The notes under the pieces: generated by a model | Databases searched by the model: none | What the model was told of the DNA's origin: nothing | What the model saw: only the letters and a program-made list of their open reading frames with translations | DNA from: Silene latifolia | Lineage: Eukaryota > Streptophyta > Magnoliopsida > Caryophyllales > Caryophyllaceae | Assembly: GCF_048544455.1 (NCBI RefSeq) | Contig: NC_133538.1 | Location: forward strand, 436,230,311-436,294,310 | Length of the DNA stretch: 64,000 nt | Direction of reading: 5' to 3' | Part shown: positions 24,052-34,362 of the stretch, in pieces | How positions within the stretch are numbered: position 1 is the stretch's first letter | How the letters are laid out: the number at the start of each line of letters is the position of its first letter | Translations under genes and position numbers: made by a program

Positions 24052-25343
24052 TGTTGGAAATCATATTTTAAATATCACATATTTTAATTTAAAGTTTTAG
24101 TCATAAAAACCTAAGGATCTTATGCATGCAAAACATATAAATAAGTGTAGAGGAAAACCGGTTCCTTACATTGAATATTTCGGTTTATGGGCACAAGTAA
24201 GGTCTCCTACCTTCACTTGTTCTTGAGCTATGATGAGTAATAGGATGATCCTCCAAAGACTTCAAGTGTAGAAGCCACTCCTCTTGATTGCACCCAAGAT
24301 TATCCCTTATCTCTACTAAATAATATGTGCTAGATATTTGTTTAGTAGTTTACCTTAAAATTGATTACTAATACTCATATATTACACTAATAATATTAGT
24401 AATTTGATTTGAACAATTTGATCATGATTTCTCTAATTTTGGAGAAAGATGAACAAAGTATGAGAGAGTTTGCATGTGTGTTGAATGGTTGAGTGTATAT
24501 CTCAAATATGAGAGAACAAAACTCTCTTATAGAGAGTATAGGCCACCGGTTTTGGTGAGGAGGAGGACCAATATATGGTCTTTCACTTTTCCTTTTGTTC
24601 TTATCTATACCTTAGGCTTGTAAGGCTAGGTGTAGATTAGGTATCATTAGTTTATTTTATCTCATAAAATAATTCACCCACTAACACCCATTACTCTCAT
24701 TATTTCGGTCCATTTATATAAAATGGACTACCATTTTATTTTGTCAATTTGTCAATTATCACACAATATGTCACATGTAGTATATTACATGTTATTAATT
24801 AATTTAATGCATATTTATCACATAAATATCATTTTATAAATTAATTAAATTACATACAAAAATTGACTAGTGATACTTGATCACATAAATAAAATGGGTC
24901 ATATAATTATAATTCACAACATCTTGTAATTTTAATTAACCATTCATTCTTATCTCTATTGTTTCTCAAACAATAAATAATTTTGGTAATAAAGCATTTT
25001 ATTACTAAAATAAATCTTATTTAATCCCATTACAATAAGATATCAATATTCTCTCACAAATTGAATTGTTCAATTTTAAGTAATTGATTAACTTGTATCG
25101 TCATACAATTAATCAACTTTACAGATTAGGGCATCATCCTTTAGGTGTGACCTTAAGGGATCAACTGACCACCACCGTCCCACGACAGTAACGTCAAACT
25201 CTAGCAAGCCAATCGTTACCGATTAATGTTGATCAGTTGACTATAAAATGAATCATCCCTTACGTATTCTTAAAAATGAGATTTAAACATGTGATCATCA
25301 TGATCGAAAATTGTGATCGCATATTGTCGGGGACACTCCAACA
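24052..25343 (-). mobile_element. 5' LTR of the copia element
   Basis: Near-identical to 15164-16457. On the minus strand it starts TGTTGGAGTGTCCCCGAC and ends ATTTCCAACA, next to the primer site. Confidence 0.95.
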
Positions 25344-25399
25344 CTATACATCTCAAACACATATTTTTGAAAATCATTCTATTGAAGAAATAATCAAGT

Positions 25400-26014
25400 T
25401 TAAGAGTAATCATATAGTGAGATTCTTTTATCATCTGAAACACTTGTGAGTCTGCCGGCTCGTAATCCAGTCCCACCAGGAGGCCGAAATGCAACACCCC
25501 AAACCATGTCAGTGTGGTTTGTCATGCTCTGTACAGCGGCTCGCATGCCAAGGTCCCACAGCTTCACCGATTTATCACTTGACCCACTTGCAATAAAAGC
25601 TCCATCCGGGCTTGCATCCACGCTCAGAACCCAGCTTGAGTGGCCCGACAAAGACCCGATCAAGCTCTTTCCTTCGGCGTCATACATGTGTATGTGCCCA
25701 TCATCAGACCCCGAGAAAAGGACTCTAGGATCCACAGGAGAAAACACGAGGCTCCGCACTGGCATGAGGTGACCTTCAAGGTAGTGTAGGAACTTAAGAG
25801 TATCCATATCAAACACGGAAATTGTCCCGTCCATAGAGCCACATGCCAACCGTCTCCCGTCTGGGCCCCATGCAACTGAGAGGGCAAATTTCTTAGTGGC
25901 ACTTTTATCAGATGGTTTGCTGTTTTCCGAATGAGGAATTGTTAGGGTGGAAACAAGTTGCCAGGTCGCAGTGTCCCACACCTTGACCGATGTCTTTGCT
26001 CCCTCCAAAATTTG
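25400..26014 (-). pseudogene. VIP3: VIP3/SKI8 WD40 protein, C-terminal exon fragment (captured)
   Basis: VIP3 is a WD40 scaffold of the Paf1 complex and the plant SKI8 of the SKI complex. This frame of about 204 codons covers roughly its last 200 of about 320 residues: TSVKVWDTATWQLVSTL, ALSVAWGPDGRRLACGSMDG, MPVRSLVFSPVDPRVLFSGS, GHSSWVLSVDASPDG and the exact family ending SVSDDKRISLYDYS before TAA. It begins after a splice-acceptor-like TGCTAG at 26015 (minus). The first three or so blades are absent, and no promoter or N-terminal exon of VIP3 is present. It lies inside T2, so it is a captured copy. The frame is intact, suggesting recent capture. Confidence 0.85.
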
Positions 26015-26830
26015 CTAGCAAAGTTCCCTGAAGACAACATGCAAATTAAATCACGAAAGTCCAGTATGAATGTTAAAGCGTCCAACTATGATATCATTAC
26101 CTCATTCCTTGGAATCCCTAATGTCTCTACTTACTAATAACTACTACTACTACATATAGTATACGATATACGATATACGATATAGTATATAAGTATACGA
26201 TATCTGATATAGATATCGAAGATACGATACAAGATACAATACCTCATTCCTTGGAATTATACATGCTACTCTCAACATGAATTGGAAGTTAGCCATACCA
26301 CTTATGTTAAGACACTATTTGAAGACACCGATTAAACACATAGATGATGTTTCCAGGTATCCCATCATATCAATTATGTCGATAATCGAATTCAGTTGCT
26401 ATTTCTAAATAAAGAAGCTCAACAAATTGAGTAAGTCATTTACTTTTTTCTATCAATATAAACTTTTTGTTGAGAAGTTTTTATCAATATAATCCAGTTT
26501 CAAAGAATAGTAAATCAATTGACCTAAGACGTACGTACATAGATCAATAAGGTTCATAATTGAATGCTGCAGTCACAACTACTCACAAATCTCATCATGA
26601 TTTGTGAAGAACTAATATAAGGAATGGGCTAGTTTTCAATACAAGGATCAAACTAGCAAAAAGAGACAGTCACCTTTTCCGTATCAGATGCTGATGTATA
26701 ATAGTACCGAGTAGTATTCCAAGAATTTATTAGGACCGGCTTAACACAAAGTACATGACCATAGTATATCAACCATTTGTTTTTATTTTCGCTACACAAG
26801 GTTTTCATCTCACCACAAATATAAACTAAC
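26015..26830 (-). other. Intron-like, AT-rich sequence between the two exon-like pieces of T2
   Basis: No coding region supported. A small tract of TATACGATATACGATA repeats is at 26158-26235. Confidence 0.5.
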
Positions 26831-26898
26831 CTTCTTCCGCTGATAAAATTGTTCGATTCTTCGGATTTTGCCATCCGTTCCTCCAATTGACGAGTCAT
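26831..26898 (-). pseudogene. Short first-exon-like piece, unrecognised
   Basis: ATG at 26898 opens MTRQLEERMAKSEESNNFIS, then GRR, and is followed by GAAGAAG|GTTAGT, a good donor site. Splicing it to the VIP3 acceptor at 26014 would not keep the VIP3 frame. Parent gene not recognised. Confidence 0.3.
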
Positions 26899-26899
26899 T

Positions 26900-27420
26900 T
26901 TGTATTTTTGGCAGCACTATATCTGGTGATTTTGAAATTCAATTTTTAGTTTTATTTTCCGGCGAGTAATATCGGTGGGAACCGGCTAAGGTAAGGAGTT
27001 CAGATTGGATAGTTGATTTGCAGATTTCAAAATCAAAGGACGGAGAATCAGGGTCTGTGATTTAAGAATCTGAAATTTTGGGGATTCGTGCCGTCGTGGT
27101 GAACTTCTCTCATCCCCAATCTCCATCTGCTTCTATCGACGGCAAAAGGATCACGACCGGTGACTCTATCATTCCCGATCAGTCACTGTCGGTGATTTGG
27201 GTGCGGAATAGAGGAGAGGAGAGATGCGAGATAGGGACGACGACGGTGGTGGTCTCTGCCAACGTCTTAACAACGGCGGTCTATGCCGGAGCTCGGTGTC
27301 GGCGATGGTGGTGGTCTCCGGATTCTGGTAATGGGGTAGATGGGGATGAATAGATTTTGGTTTTGGCAGTGTGATGTTTACAATGGGGTTTGTATGTCGT
27401 AGTGTTTAATAAAAGCTGGT
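26900..27420 (-). other. GC-rich leader-like block of T2
   Basis: Read on the minus strand, 27350-27080 is CCACC/CGACG-rich, like the start of a plant gene. The forward ORF 27078-27353 has no recognisable product. A captured promoter/leader is a possible reading, but this is inference. Confidence 0.35.
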
Positions 27421-27464
27421 AGTTAGTTCGTTCTCACCGAATAATTATTCTCACCGGATCCTAA

Positions 27465-27465
27465 A

Positions 27466-27496
<31 letters not shown>
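27465..27496. repeat. (CT)n(TA)n microsatellite between T2 and T3
   Basis: Short compound tract with about seven CT and nine TA units, with an element end on each side. Confidence 0.9.
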
Positions 27497-28015
27497 GATT
27501 TAGGATTCGGTGAGAACGAACACTCGGTGAGAACGACCTTTATAATAAAACTCGCGCGTCCTTAGTTTCTCACGGCCAAACTTATCTATCACCCTCTCCC
27601 CAATCACATATTTCCTCAAACCCAAATCCCCCAATCACCACCTGCCAACCTTTCGTCATCTCCGGCGATGATCGCAACAACTCCGGCGACGATCACAATA
27701 ACTCCGGCGACGAATCAACTTCTCTAAGTCTTATCCTGACACTCGATACTACAAATCTCGACGCCGCAATCACCAGGCACGTGCACCTGACAGTTGCCGA
27801 CATCAACCAGTACTACCCCCACCACCACACGTCAGAGGTGGTGCTATCCGCCGACGATGATTGATAGAGCCTTCATCAGCACTACAAGCTTATTACGTAA
27901 GTCCTCTCACCTTTTTTCCCCAAACCCTAATTTGCTAATTTTTTCCCCAATTGTTGATATGCTTATGTTATTTTCACTTGATAAGTCAATTATGCTAATC
28001 ACAATACATGGATGA

Positions 28016-29204
28016 ATACGTTACCAGATACATGGATGAATACTACCAGATACACATATCGATGTATGTATCTAGAGTATTAATTTGTGAATCTGGGACA
28101 GTAATATGTGTATCTACTCCTATATATGTAATTTCTCTTTTCTTAAATTGATAGTATGGAGAGGTTATGTGCTTGAGCTTCTAAAATATGGTTGCATTAC
28201 TTTATTACAAACAATGCGAAGGGACTTTTATCTGTTTTGCTCTGGTTGTTATCTGCTAAATATTATATCGCTGCGTTTTTTTGACAAGAATAGCTGTTTA
28301 ACCAATATGAAAATGATTGGAAGATAAATTAGATAACACTGGCACACTGCTTATCTAAAGATTGAATGTAGATCTAAATTTGATATTTCTGCCTCTACCT
28401 GAACGGATATCACATAGATCGAGTACCTGCTAATTTTAACATTGTTCATCGACCATTTTGACGAACCATTCTGGCAAGTAGATATACGGATACAATTCGG
28501 TCTCTATCAAACTGTATTCTTTAAATATCAGTCAAATCCTCAAAATATATTGAGCAAGAGAGTTTTGCATAGACACAGCTAGAGAGACCCACCAAAACCA
28601 TTTCAATGTAGACGGGGGACTCTTGACAGAGATTTATATAAGCCCTAACTTAAACCCGTGCAAACTTGCACGATCATGTATAAAAGAAATTTTTAAAATA
28701 AAATTATATTCAGTATAATATTTGTGTCAAGTAGATGTATTATTTAGATTTATAGCATGTGATCAATATGAAATGGAATTTTTTTTGTACAATATTAGCA
28801 ACTATTTAATGTAAGTAACCATTTAACATGACTACTCTTATCTTTCTAAATATATCATTTTAGTTTACTAGTGATTGTTTCCGTATCTTAGTGACTTGTT
28901 TACTTTCAACTATGAAATGTTTTGCAAATTAACTAGAGAATTTTTTGGACCAGCTTTATAATTATTCCCTCTCTTTAAATCTCTAAAACTCATGGGCGTG
29001 ATGTTAGTGAGGGGGTGGGGGTGTTACTTTGTATTTTTGTGTATGTACTGTATTTGGATACACGAAATACGTTACCAGATACATGGATGAATACTACCAG
29101 ATACACATAACGATGTGTGTATCCAGATTATTAATTTTTGAATCTGGGACAATAATATGCGTAGCTACTCCTATATAGGTAATTTCTCTTTTCTTAAATT
29201 GAAG
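28016..29204. repeat. Direct duplication of ~140 bp (28016-28155 and 29063-29204)
   Basis: Both copies begin TACGTTACCAGATACATGGA and end CTCTTTTCTTAAATTGA, with small changes. The 900 bp between them is AT-rich and includes a Helitron-end-like hairpin at 28644-28672. Confidence 0.75.
28644..28672 (-). mobile_element. Degenerate Helitron 3'-end-like hairpin
   Basis: Minus-strand CGTGCAAGTTTGCACG, then GGTTTAAGTTAG. It resembles the plant Helitron 3' hairpin followed by CTAG, with the terminal C changed to T and no following T. A weak call; the partner 5' end was not found. Confidence 0.3.
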
Positions 29205-29567
29205 AAAACAAGAATAGGATCCTCTTAGTCCTCTTATGGATGAATTTTTCAATACAATATTGTGCCTATCTTGTTGAGGATCAAAATCTTTTATCAGTAC
29301 AGGCGTACGACACCTTTTAGTTTGGTTTTAGTTCTTATGAAATGAATAATTAGTATATGGATTAAGTTTAAATTAATGTAAATGAGCTTATATGATTATG
29401 CAATATGTTCCTGGTCTATTAAGTCACTAATTATGTAAACTTCAATGATTAACTAATATTTATAATCCTTGATTTGTAATGCTTCATTTGCTTTCTTATT
29501 TTTTTTACGTGTCTTTTCACAACAGATTTCAGGAGAATATAAATATCTATCATTGTCTCAAAATAAA

Positions 29568-29600
29568 CTACTCCCTCCGTCCCGATCATTTAGCTATCAA
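29568..29600 (+). repeat. Stowaway-like MITE end
   Basis: CTCCCTCCGTCCCGATCATT after TA is the usual Stowaway terminal sequence. No matching inverted end was found within 400 bases, so it is a fragment. Confidence 0.35.
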
Positions 29601-30369
29601 ACTCTTTAATTTAACCCACCCTTGTTTGTAGTTTTGGTGTCAACTAGCCTATTAGTGTGGTGTATAGTTAGAGCAGTTGAGAATGTTTTATTAAATTGAT
29701 TGAGTTTGCTAGAAGCGTATAATTATTTGATTTTTCAGTTCTCAGTCGTATAACTAGCTTTAGTGGCTTGCCGATTTCAAATCATCCATATGTATAGGTC
29801 ACTTTTTGATTTATGTCTTTCTCTCCTCTTTATGCTACCAAGCAGCAGTACCATGGTCCAAAACCAGGCTGTTGTTCAACTTCATCCCTGCGATAATTTA
29901 TGATGTTAAGTTGTGCCCTCTCTGCTGCTCTCTTTTGTACCCATGTTACCCTATTAACTGTGGTGGCTGTGTAGCCTGTGTTGAGGCTGTTGGCTTTTTT
30001 ATTATCCTTGTTCAAATTGTCTTGCATGTGGTTCTATTTCATTTAAATTGGTCGACTGCAAGATTGGACTGGGGGTGTTAAGCTGTTACTGTTTGATCTG
30101 TCACTTTTGTTTTGGTTAAATTAGATCTATTCATTCCATTAAGTTTGTTTTAGCGTTCTCCTGTTTATTTGCATATACTGGTAGGCTGATTGCTAGTGGA
30201 GGACTTCATAAAATCTTGCCAGTCACGCAAAAGATACATATGTCATGGTTAATCTGAATTCCTCTAGGTTTGACTAATTTTGGGTGTATAGTGGCATATT
30301 AATTCTCAGTCGTATATTCCTTTATCATTAAATTGGAAATAAAATGAAAGTTATTAATTTCACTTTGAT

Positions 30370-30553
30370 ATATACTCTTCCATTTAAAGTAGTGTATCTA
30401 GCTAGCTAAAGCTATGTATTTAGAAACTAAAAAGAGTGTATCTAGCTAGCTAGATGTATGCATCTAGCAACTTAAAGTAGTGTATCTAGCTAGCTAGAGA
30501 AATGTATCTAGCAATTTAAACGAGTGTATCTGGCTAGCTAAACGTATATATCT
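30370..30553. repeat. Small array with GTATCTAGCTAGCTAG core
   Basis: Four copies of a ~55-bp unit, each with GTGTATCT(A/G)GCTAGCTA followed by a variable AT stretch. It lies immediately upstream of the FAX-like exon. Confidence 0.75.
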
Positions 30554-30597
30554 ACTTTTGACTGTTAAGTTTTTGTCTCTCGATGTTGAGCTAACAG

Positions 30598-31001
30598 GAG
30601 AACAAGTTGAGATAAAGCCCGACTTTACTGGTGGAAGTGGTGACGACGGTGCCATTAGAGGTACACGTGGGGGAGGGGGTGGGAGCGGTGATGACAATGA
30701 TGGCGACAAAAGTGATGAAGGGTCAGATGATGCTAATGCCGAAAGGAACAAGGCTCTTTTAATGTCCCAGAAATTCGCTTTGGGCTTTGTTGCCCTAGTT
30801 GGCCTTGGAGGTTTGATGGGCTACTTAAAGAGTGGTAGCCACAAGTCTCTAGCATCTGGCGGACTCTCGGCTCTGCTCCTATACTATGTCTATACAGAGC
30901 TTCCTAAACGACCCGTGTTCGCCTCATCGGTAGGCCTGGGGCTATCTGCTGCTCTCCTTGTAATGATGGGCTCAAGGTTCAAGAAGTTAGGAAAGTTATA
31001 A
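30598..31001 (+). pseudogene. FAX-type plastid fatty-acid exporter (Tmemb_14 family), internal exon fragment
   Basis: FAX proteins of the TMEM14 family export fatty acids across the plastid inner envelope. The fragment follows a CTAACAG acceptor-like site. It has an acidic Gly/Asp-rich linker (GGSGDDG, GGGGGSGDDNDGDKSDEGSDD), then MSQKFALGFVALVGLGGLMG, YLKSGSHKSLASGGLSALLL, a third hydrophobic segment and SRFKKLGKL before TAA. These are the first helices of the domain. The transit peptide and last helix are absent. The stop is probably an intron read-through, since GK is usually followed by a further exon (IFPAGV-like). The frame is intact. Confidence 0.8.
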
Positions 31002-31030
31002 CTGTGTGACAATAATTTTTGAATGTGTAG

Positions 31031-31360
31031 GTGGCTTGTAGGGATTACCCACATCCAGGCACTTATGTGGAACATACCCTTTCAAGAAGACTCCTCATGA
31101 AACTCATTGCAAATTGGTAATAACTGTGTGATCTTTTCTGAGTGTTTTTTTAAGTTCGGCTGTAGATGTGTAATACCAGTTTAATCAGTGGCAATTTTGT
31201 ATTGCAGTGTTATTGCTATGTATGTGATATATCTGCTCCCTGCAAGAAATGGACTAGAGGATGCAAGGATCCGAATCTGAAGCACTGTGAAGCTACTCCT
31301 GACATTCCGCTTTGGAAGAGAAGGAGGGATAGAAGGAAGCAAAGGAATGAGGGATATTAA
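31031..31360 (+). pseudogene. RPM1-interacting-protein-13-like CYCYVCD region, two-exon fragment
   Basis: Exon 1 (31031-31116) follows GTGTAG and reads VACRDYPHP, then after a one-base deletion HLCGTYPFKKTPHETHCKL. It ends at TTG|GTAATA. A 91-bp intron ends TTGCAG at 31207. Exon 2 (31208-31360) reads CYCYVCDISAPCKKW, then a Lys/Arg-rich tail and TAA. CYCYVCD-x-APC-x-W is the signature I recall from RPM1-interacting protein 13 and relatives. Function of the parent: nuclear/immune-associated plant protein of unclear activity. Same strand as the FAX fragment and 29 bp downstream, so one transcript could join them. Confidence 0.65.
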
Positions 31361-32039
31361 CATGATGATGTAGTGAAAATATAGAGAGAAGCGGCAGCAG
31401 TGAAGATTTGAAGTGACTGTATCTAATTTTGTGAAAGAATGTTAGGAAGAGTTCGATGAGGACGAAATTCTGTCAGCTTGTTTTGGACTGCTATATGTCT
31501 ATATGTGGGTAATCCCACGCTTCTATTGAACTCGATTTGGAAATGTAACAAGATGGCATTGGAAAGGAAAAAAGAGAACTTAAATTCAATATTGCTTTAC
31601 TTATATATTTAACCGATTTTGTTTTGTTTTACTATCTTGTTTTCCCTTCTCCTAGCTTCTTCATCATTTTCTCACCTCACGGTGTCGGATCCATAAGAAG
31701 CTTCCGATTCGGGCGATCCCTAATAACACTGAATGAGCATGCCAGATAGTGTAGATCAGAACGGCGAACACATATGTGAGACTGTGACCATAGCTGCTTG
31801 TAGTTTGTACCTTCATAGCTTCCTGCCTTTTCCTTTTCACTCATCATACAAATTATAACTAAAGAGATATGCAGCCACTTCTGTTTCGGATGCTGTACTT
31901 TGATGTATTCCAATTACATAGAAAAACTGATGTTTTTTCGTAAGTTGACCAAATTGCGAGTCTTACTCCTTACTCCATAAGTTCATCCACCTTGCTATTA
32001 AAATTGCCAAAATGTCATGGTGAGCCTGTTGTTTTCGAT

Positions 32040-32800
32040 AGATGGAGTATGTCATTTTGCAAAAAAAAAAAATGTATGTGAAAAAATGTATCTATTTTAT
32101 TTTGCAAAAAAAAAAAAACGTATATGACATTTGGTTAAAAAAATCTATTAAAAAATTGTACTTATGCTAGAAAAAAGACATTCTTTAAAAAATTTACATA
32201 GAATGAAAGTCAAAAGTGTACCTAGGATAAAAAAAAGTCTATATAGAATTCACTTAAAAATTGTACCTAGAATAAAAAAGTGTGTCTACATTCTTAAAAT
32301 GTGTATATAGAATTTTGGTAAAAAGTGTACCTACTTTAGTTAAAAGTGTCGATTAGATTTGGTAAAAAAAAAAAAGTGTATCTACATTCTTAAAATGCGT
32401 ATATAAAATTTTGGTAAAAAGTGTACCTACTTTAGTTAAAAGTGTATATGAGATTTGGTAAAAAAAATAAAAAAAAAAGGTGTATCTACATCCTTAAAAT
32501 GCGTATATAGAATTTTGGTAAAAAGTATACCTACTTTAGTTAAAAGTGTATATGAGATTTGGTAAAAAAAAAAAAAAAATATCTACATTCTTAAAATGCG
32601 TATATAGAATTTTGGTAAAAAGTGTACCTATCTACTTTAGTTAAAAGTGTATATGAGATTTGGCAAAAAAAAAAAGTGTATCTATATTCTTAAAATGCGT
32701 ATATTGAATTTTGATAAAAAGTGTACCTACTTTAGTAAAAAGTGTATATGAGATATGGTAAAAAAAAAAAAAAAAAAAAGTGCACCTTTTATATATATTC
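32040..32800. repeat. A-rich tandem array, ~100-bp unit (reverse of 12020-12479)
   Basis: About six full units of GTGTATCTACATTCTTAAAA, TGCGTATATAGAATTTTGGT, AAAAAGTGTACCTACTTTAG, TTAAAAGTGTATATGAGATT and an A-run. Confidence 0.9.
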
Positions 32801-33072
32801 TAATGTATCTAGTGCGTTCTCAACGTTCGGTCGGTGAGAACAAGCTAATTTAATCCCCATCAAATCCCTTTGTTTTCCGATAAATCCATTTTTCCTAGCT
32901 CCCTGCCACACTATCATTCCCATTTTCTACAACAAGCCACTAGGCCACCATCCTGACACGCCGTCACCGGAGGTTCGACTCCACCTCGTCGGCGCCGGCG
33001 ACCACAACACAGGTGGTCAATTGAAATTCTCACTTTACCTCCCTCCTTTAAAATTAACCATCCCTCATATTC

Positions 33073-34347
33073 TGTAATACCCGCCCTTTTTAGGACCCTT
33101 TGACCGTCGTTGACTGTCCTCGGGAACGGGAGTAATCTTAGAAAAGTATGCCAAAACCTGTTTGAGCTGCGTGTTAAGAGTGGTACTCGATAGAGTAGAG
33201 GCTACTCGATCGAGTAGCTAGGGCACTCGATCGAGTAGGGGGCCACTCGATCGAGTAGGTTGGGTACTCGATCGAGTGCCTGGTTTTCAGCGGGGGTTTT
33301 TATATCGCGTTTTGTTAAATCCGCAAATCACTTTCGCCACTTTCCTCCTATCCTTCAGCCGCCTCTTTCCCTTCCCTTCACCTCAAAACCTCCATGGAAG
33401 CCTTTGGGAAGATCCTTGTGCCTTAGAAGAGCGTCCCTTGAGTCGGGTAGCGGTCTTTTGCCTTGTCTCTCCCTAATAGGTATGTCACAATCATCATCCG
33501 TGTCCTTGTCTCTATAGTTAGGGTTTGATTGTTAGTAATAGATATTTGCATGATGGTAGTAGGCTTTGCTTGTCTGCGGATCTTTGTGGTTGTCGGCATG
33601 GATTGGTTGCGGATGCGTAAAGGTAGGTTCGCCTACACGGTTTACGTAGATGGTCTAGTGTGTCAGTCGTTATGATAGTGTTGTGATTGTTTGGCATGGT
33701 AATTGATGGTCTTTGTGTTGGTGGTCGTGATTACTGGTGATGGTTCTCGAGATGCGTTCTCGGCTGAGTGGGGTCACTTGCGGGAGTGACTTCACGCCCT
33801 AGTTTCGCCCTTCGTGGAACCCGCCACGAAAGGGGATGTGCACATTAATGAGCAGGGTTATCGCTCGTATGATGAGCGGGGCTTAGGTGGGAACGGCCGC
33901 GGTCCCCCACTGGCAGGGCTGGTCCAGTGGACAGTCAGTGATAGATTTGGTGGGATTGTATGATTGTGGTTGAGACCGATGTCTTTGTTTGAGTTGTTGT
34001 TTGTAATTGCCGTTGCCTTATCTTATCTCAGTACTGACCTTGTGTGGTTGTTTGTTTGTTATGTGTCTGCCGTGATCCCTTTTGGTGAGCAAAATCGGTC
34101 TTAGCAGTGTTGGTGTTGATGATAGCTGGAGTCCGGGCAGGGATGAGTCTTCACGACATACGATGGTCATAGCGAGTAGTCTTTGAGTTGTACCTTGTAT
34201 TGAATTTTGGTTGAATCACTTGTAATATAACTTAATAGTTCTTTTATTGACGTTTGATAATTACTTTCCTCGGGTAACCGAGATGGTAACGCCCTTATAT
34301 GCTAAGGAAGGCCTAGTTAAGGCTCCTCTGAATATCGGGGTGTTACA
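33073..34347 (+). mobile_element. 5' LTR (1275 bp) with ACTCGATCGAGT cluster and TATA box
   Basis: Five palindromes lie at 33184-33277, then TTTTTATATCGCG at 33297-33309 as a likely TATA box. A possible splice donor CTAATAG|GTATGT is at 33478. ORFs inside (33260-33517) are LTR sequence and repeat in the other LTR. Confidence 0.9.
33184..33277. repeat. ACTCGATCGAGT palindrome cluster in LTR
   Basis: One variant (ACTCGATAGAGT) and four perfect copies at 33204-33215, 33225-33236, 33245-33256 and 33266-33277, with spacing of 20-21 bases. They lie just upstream of the TATA box. The same set is in the 3' LTR at about 39806-39901. Confidence 0.9.
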
Positions 34348-34349
34348 AA

Positions 34350-34362
34350 GTGGTATAAGAGA
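34350..34362 (+). other. Primer-binding site (tRNA-Met-like, drifted)
   Basis: TGGTATAAGAGAA two bases after the LTR. It matches TGGTATCAGAGC with two or three changes. Confidence 0.7.

Larger units (their letters stand above)
15164..25343 (-). mobile_element. Ty1/copia retrotransposon, decayed, target duplication CTATA
   Basis: Two LTRs of 1294 and 1292 bp, both with TGTTGG/CCAACA ends, lie in direct orientation. CTATA occurs at 15159-15163 and 25344-25348. The minus-strand primer site next to the right LTR and the purine tract next to the left LTR set the orientation. Excluding the nested gypsy LTR, the interior is about 6.2 kb, a normal copia size, but its polyprotein is broken into short frames. 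The LTRs look about 98% identical by eye, so the insertion is fairly recent compared with the decay of the interior. The parent copy was probably already dead, or it was mobilised in trans. Confidence 0.9.
11949..27464. mobile_element. VIP3: T2: (TA)n-embedded element carrying a VIP3 fragment, interrupted by two LTR insertions
   Basis: Left end GAGGTGGGATCCGGTGAGAA, then CGACCATTCAGTGAGAACGG. The right end (27464 leftwards, reverse complement) is GATTTAGGATCCGGTGAGAA, then TAATTATTCGGTGAGAACG. These inverted ends match over about 33 bases. Removing the solo LTR (12480-14872) and the copia element (15164-25343) with their target duplications leaves about 2.9 kb: end, 105-bp-type array, VIP3 exon, a second short exon, a GC-rich leader-like block (27000-27350), end. 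(GA)n or (CT)n(TA)n tracts flank both ends. Confidence 0.65.
27497..32822. mobile_element. T3: (TA)n-embedded element carrying FAX-like and RPM1-interacting-protein-like exons
   Basis: Left end GATTTAGGATTCGGTGAGAA, then CGAACACTCGGTGAGAACG. The right end is partial: AATGTATCTAGTGCGTTCTC at about 32801-32820, after a GTGTATCTACATTC-type array. It meets T4 without a microsatellite, so one or both ends were lost there. It holds two host-gene fragments on the plus strand, two small tandem arrays and a possible Helitron end. 31361-32040 holds no gene I can support; the minus frame 31677-31913 is open but unrecognised. Confidence 0.55.

Noticed and set aside
25446-25772. Forward ORF opposite VIP3
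   Set aside because: Antisense shadow of the WD40 exon.
29806-30081. Cys-rich 91-residue ORF
   Set aside because: Open on both strands, no motif spacing of a known family.
33260-33517. ORF repeated at 39900-40139
   Set aside because: Lies in the LTR and occurs in both LTR copies; not a separate gene.
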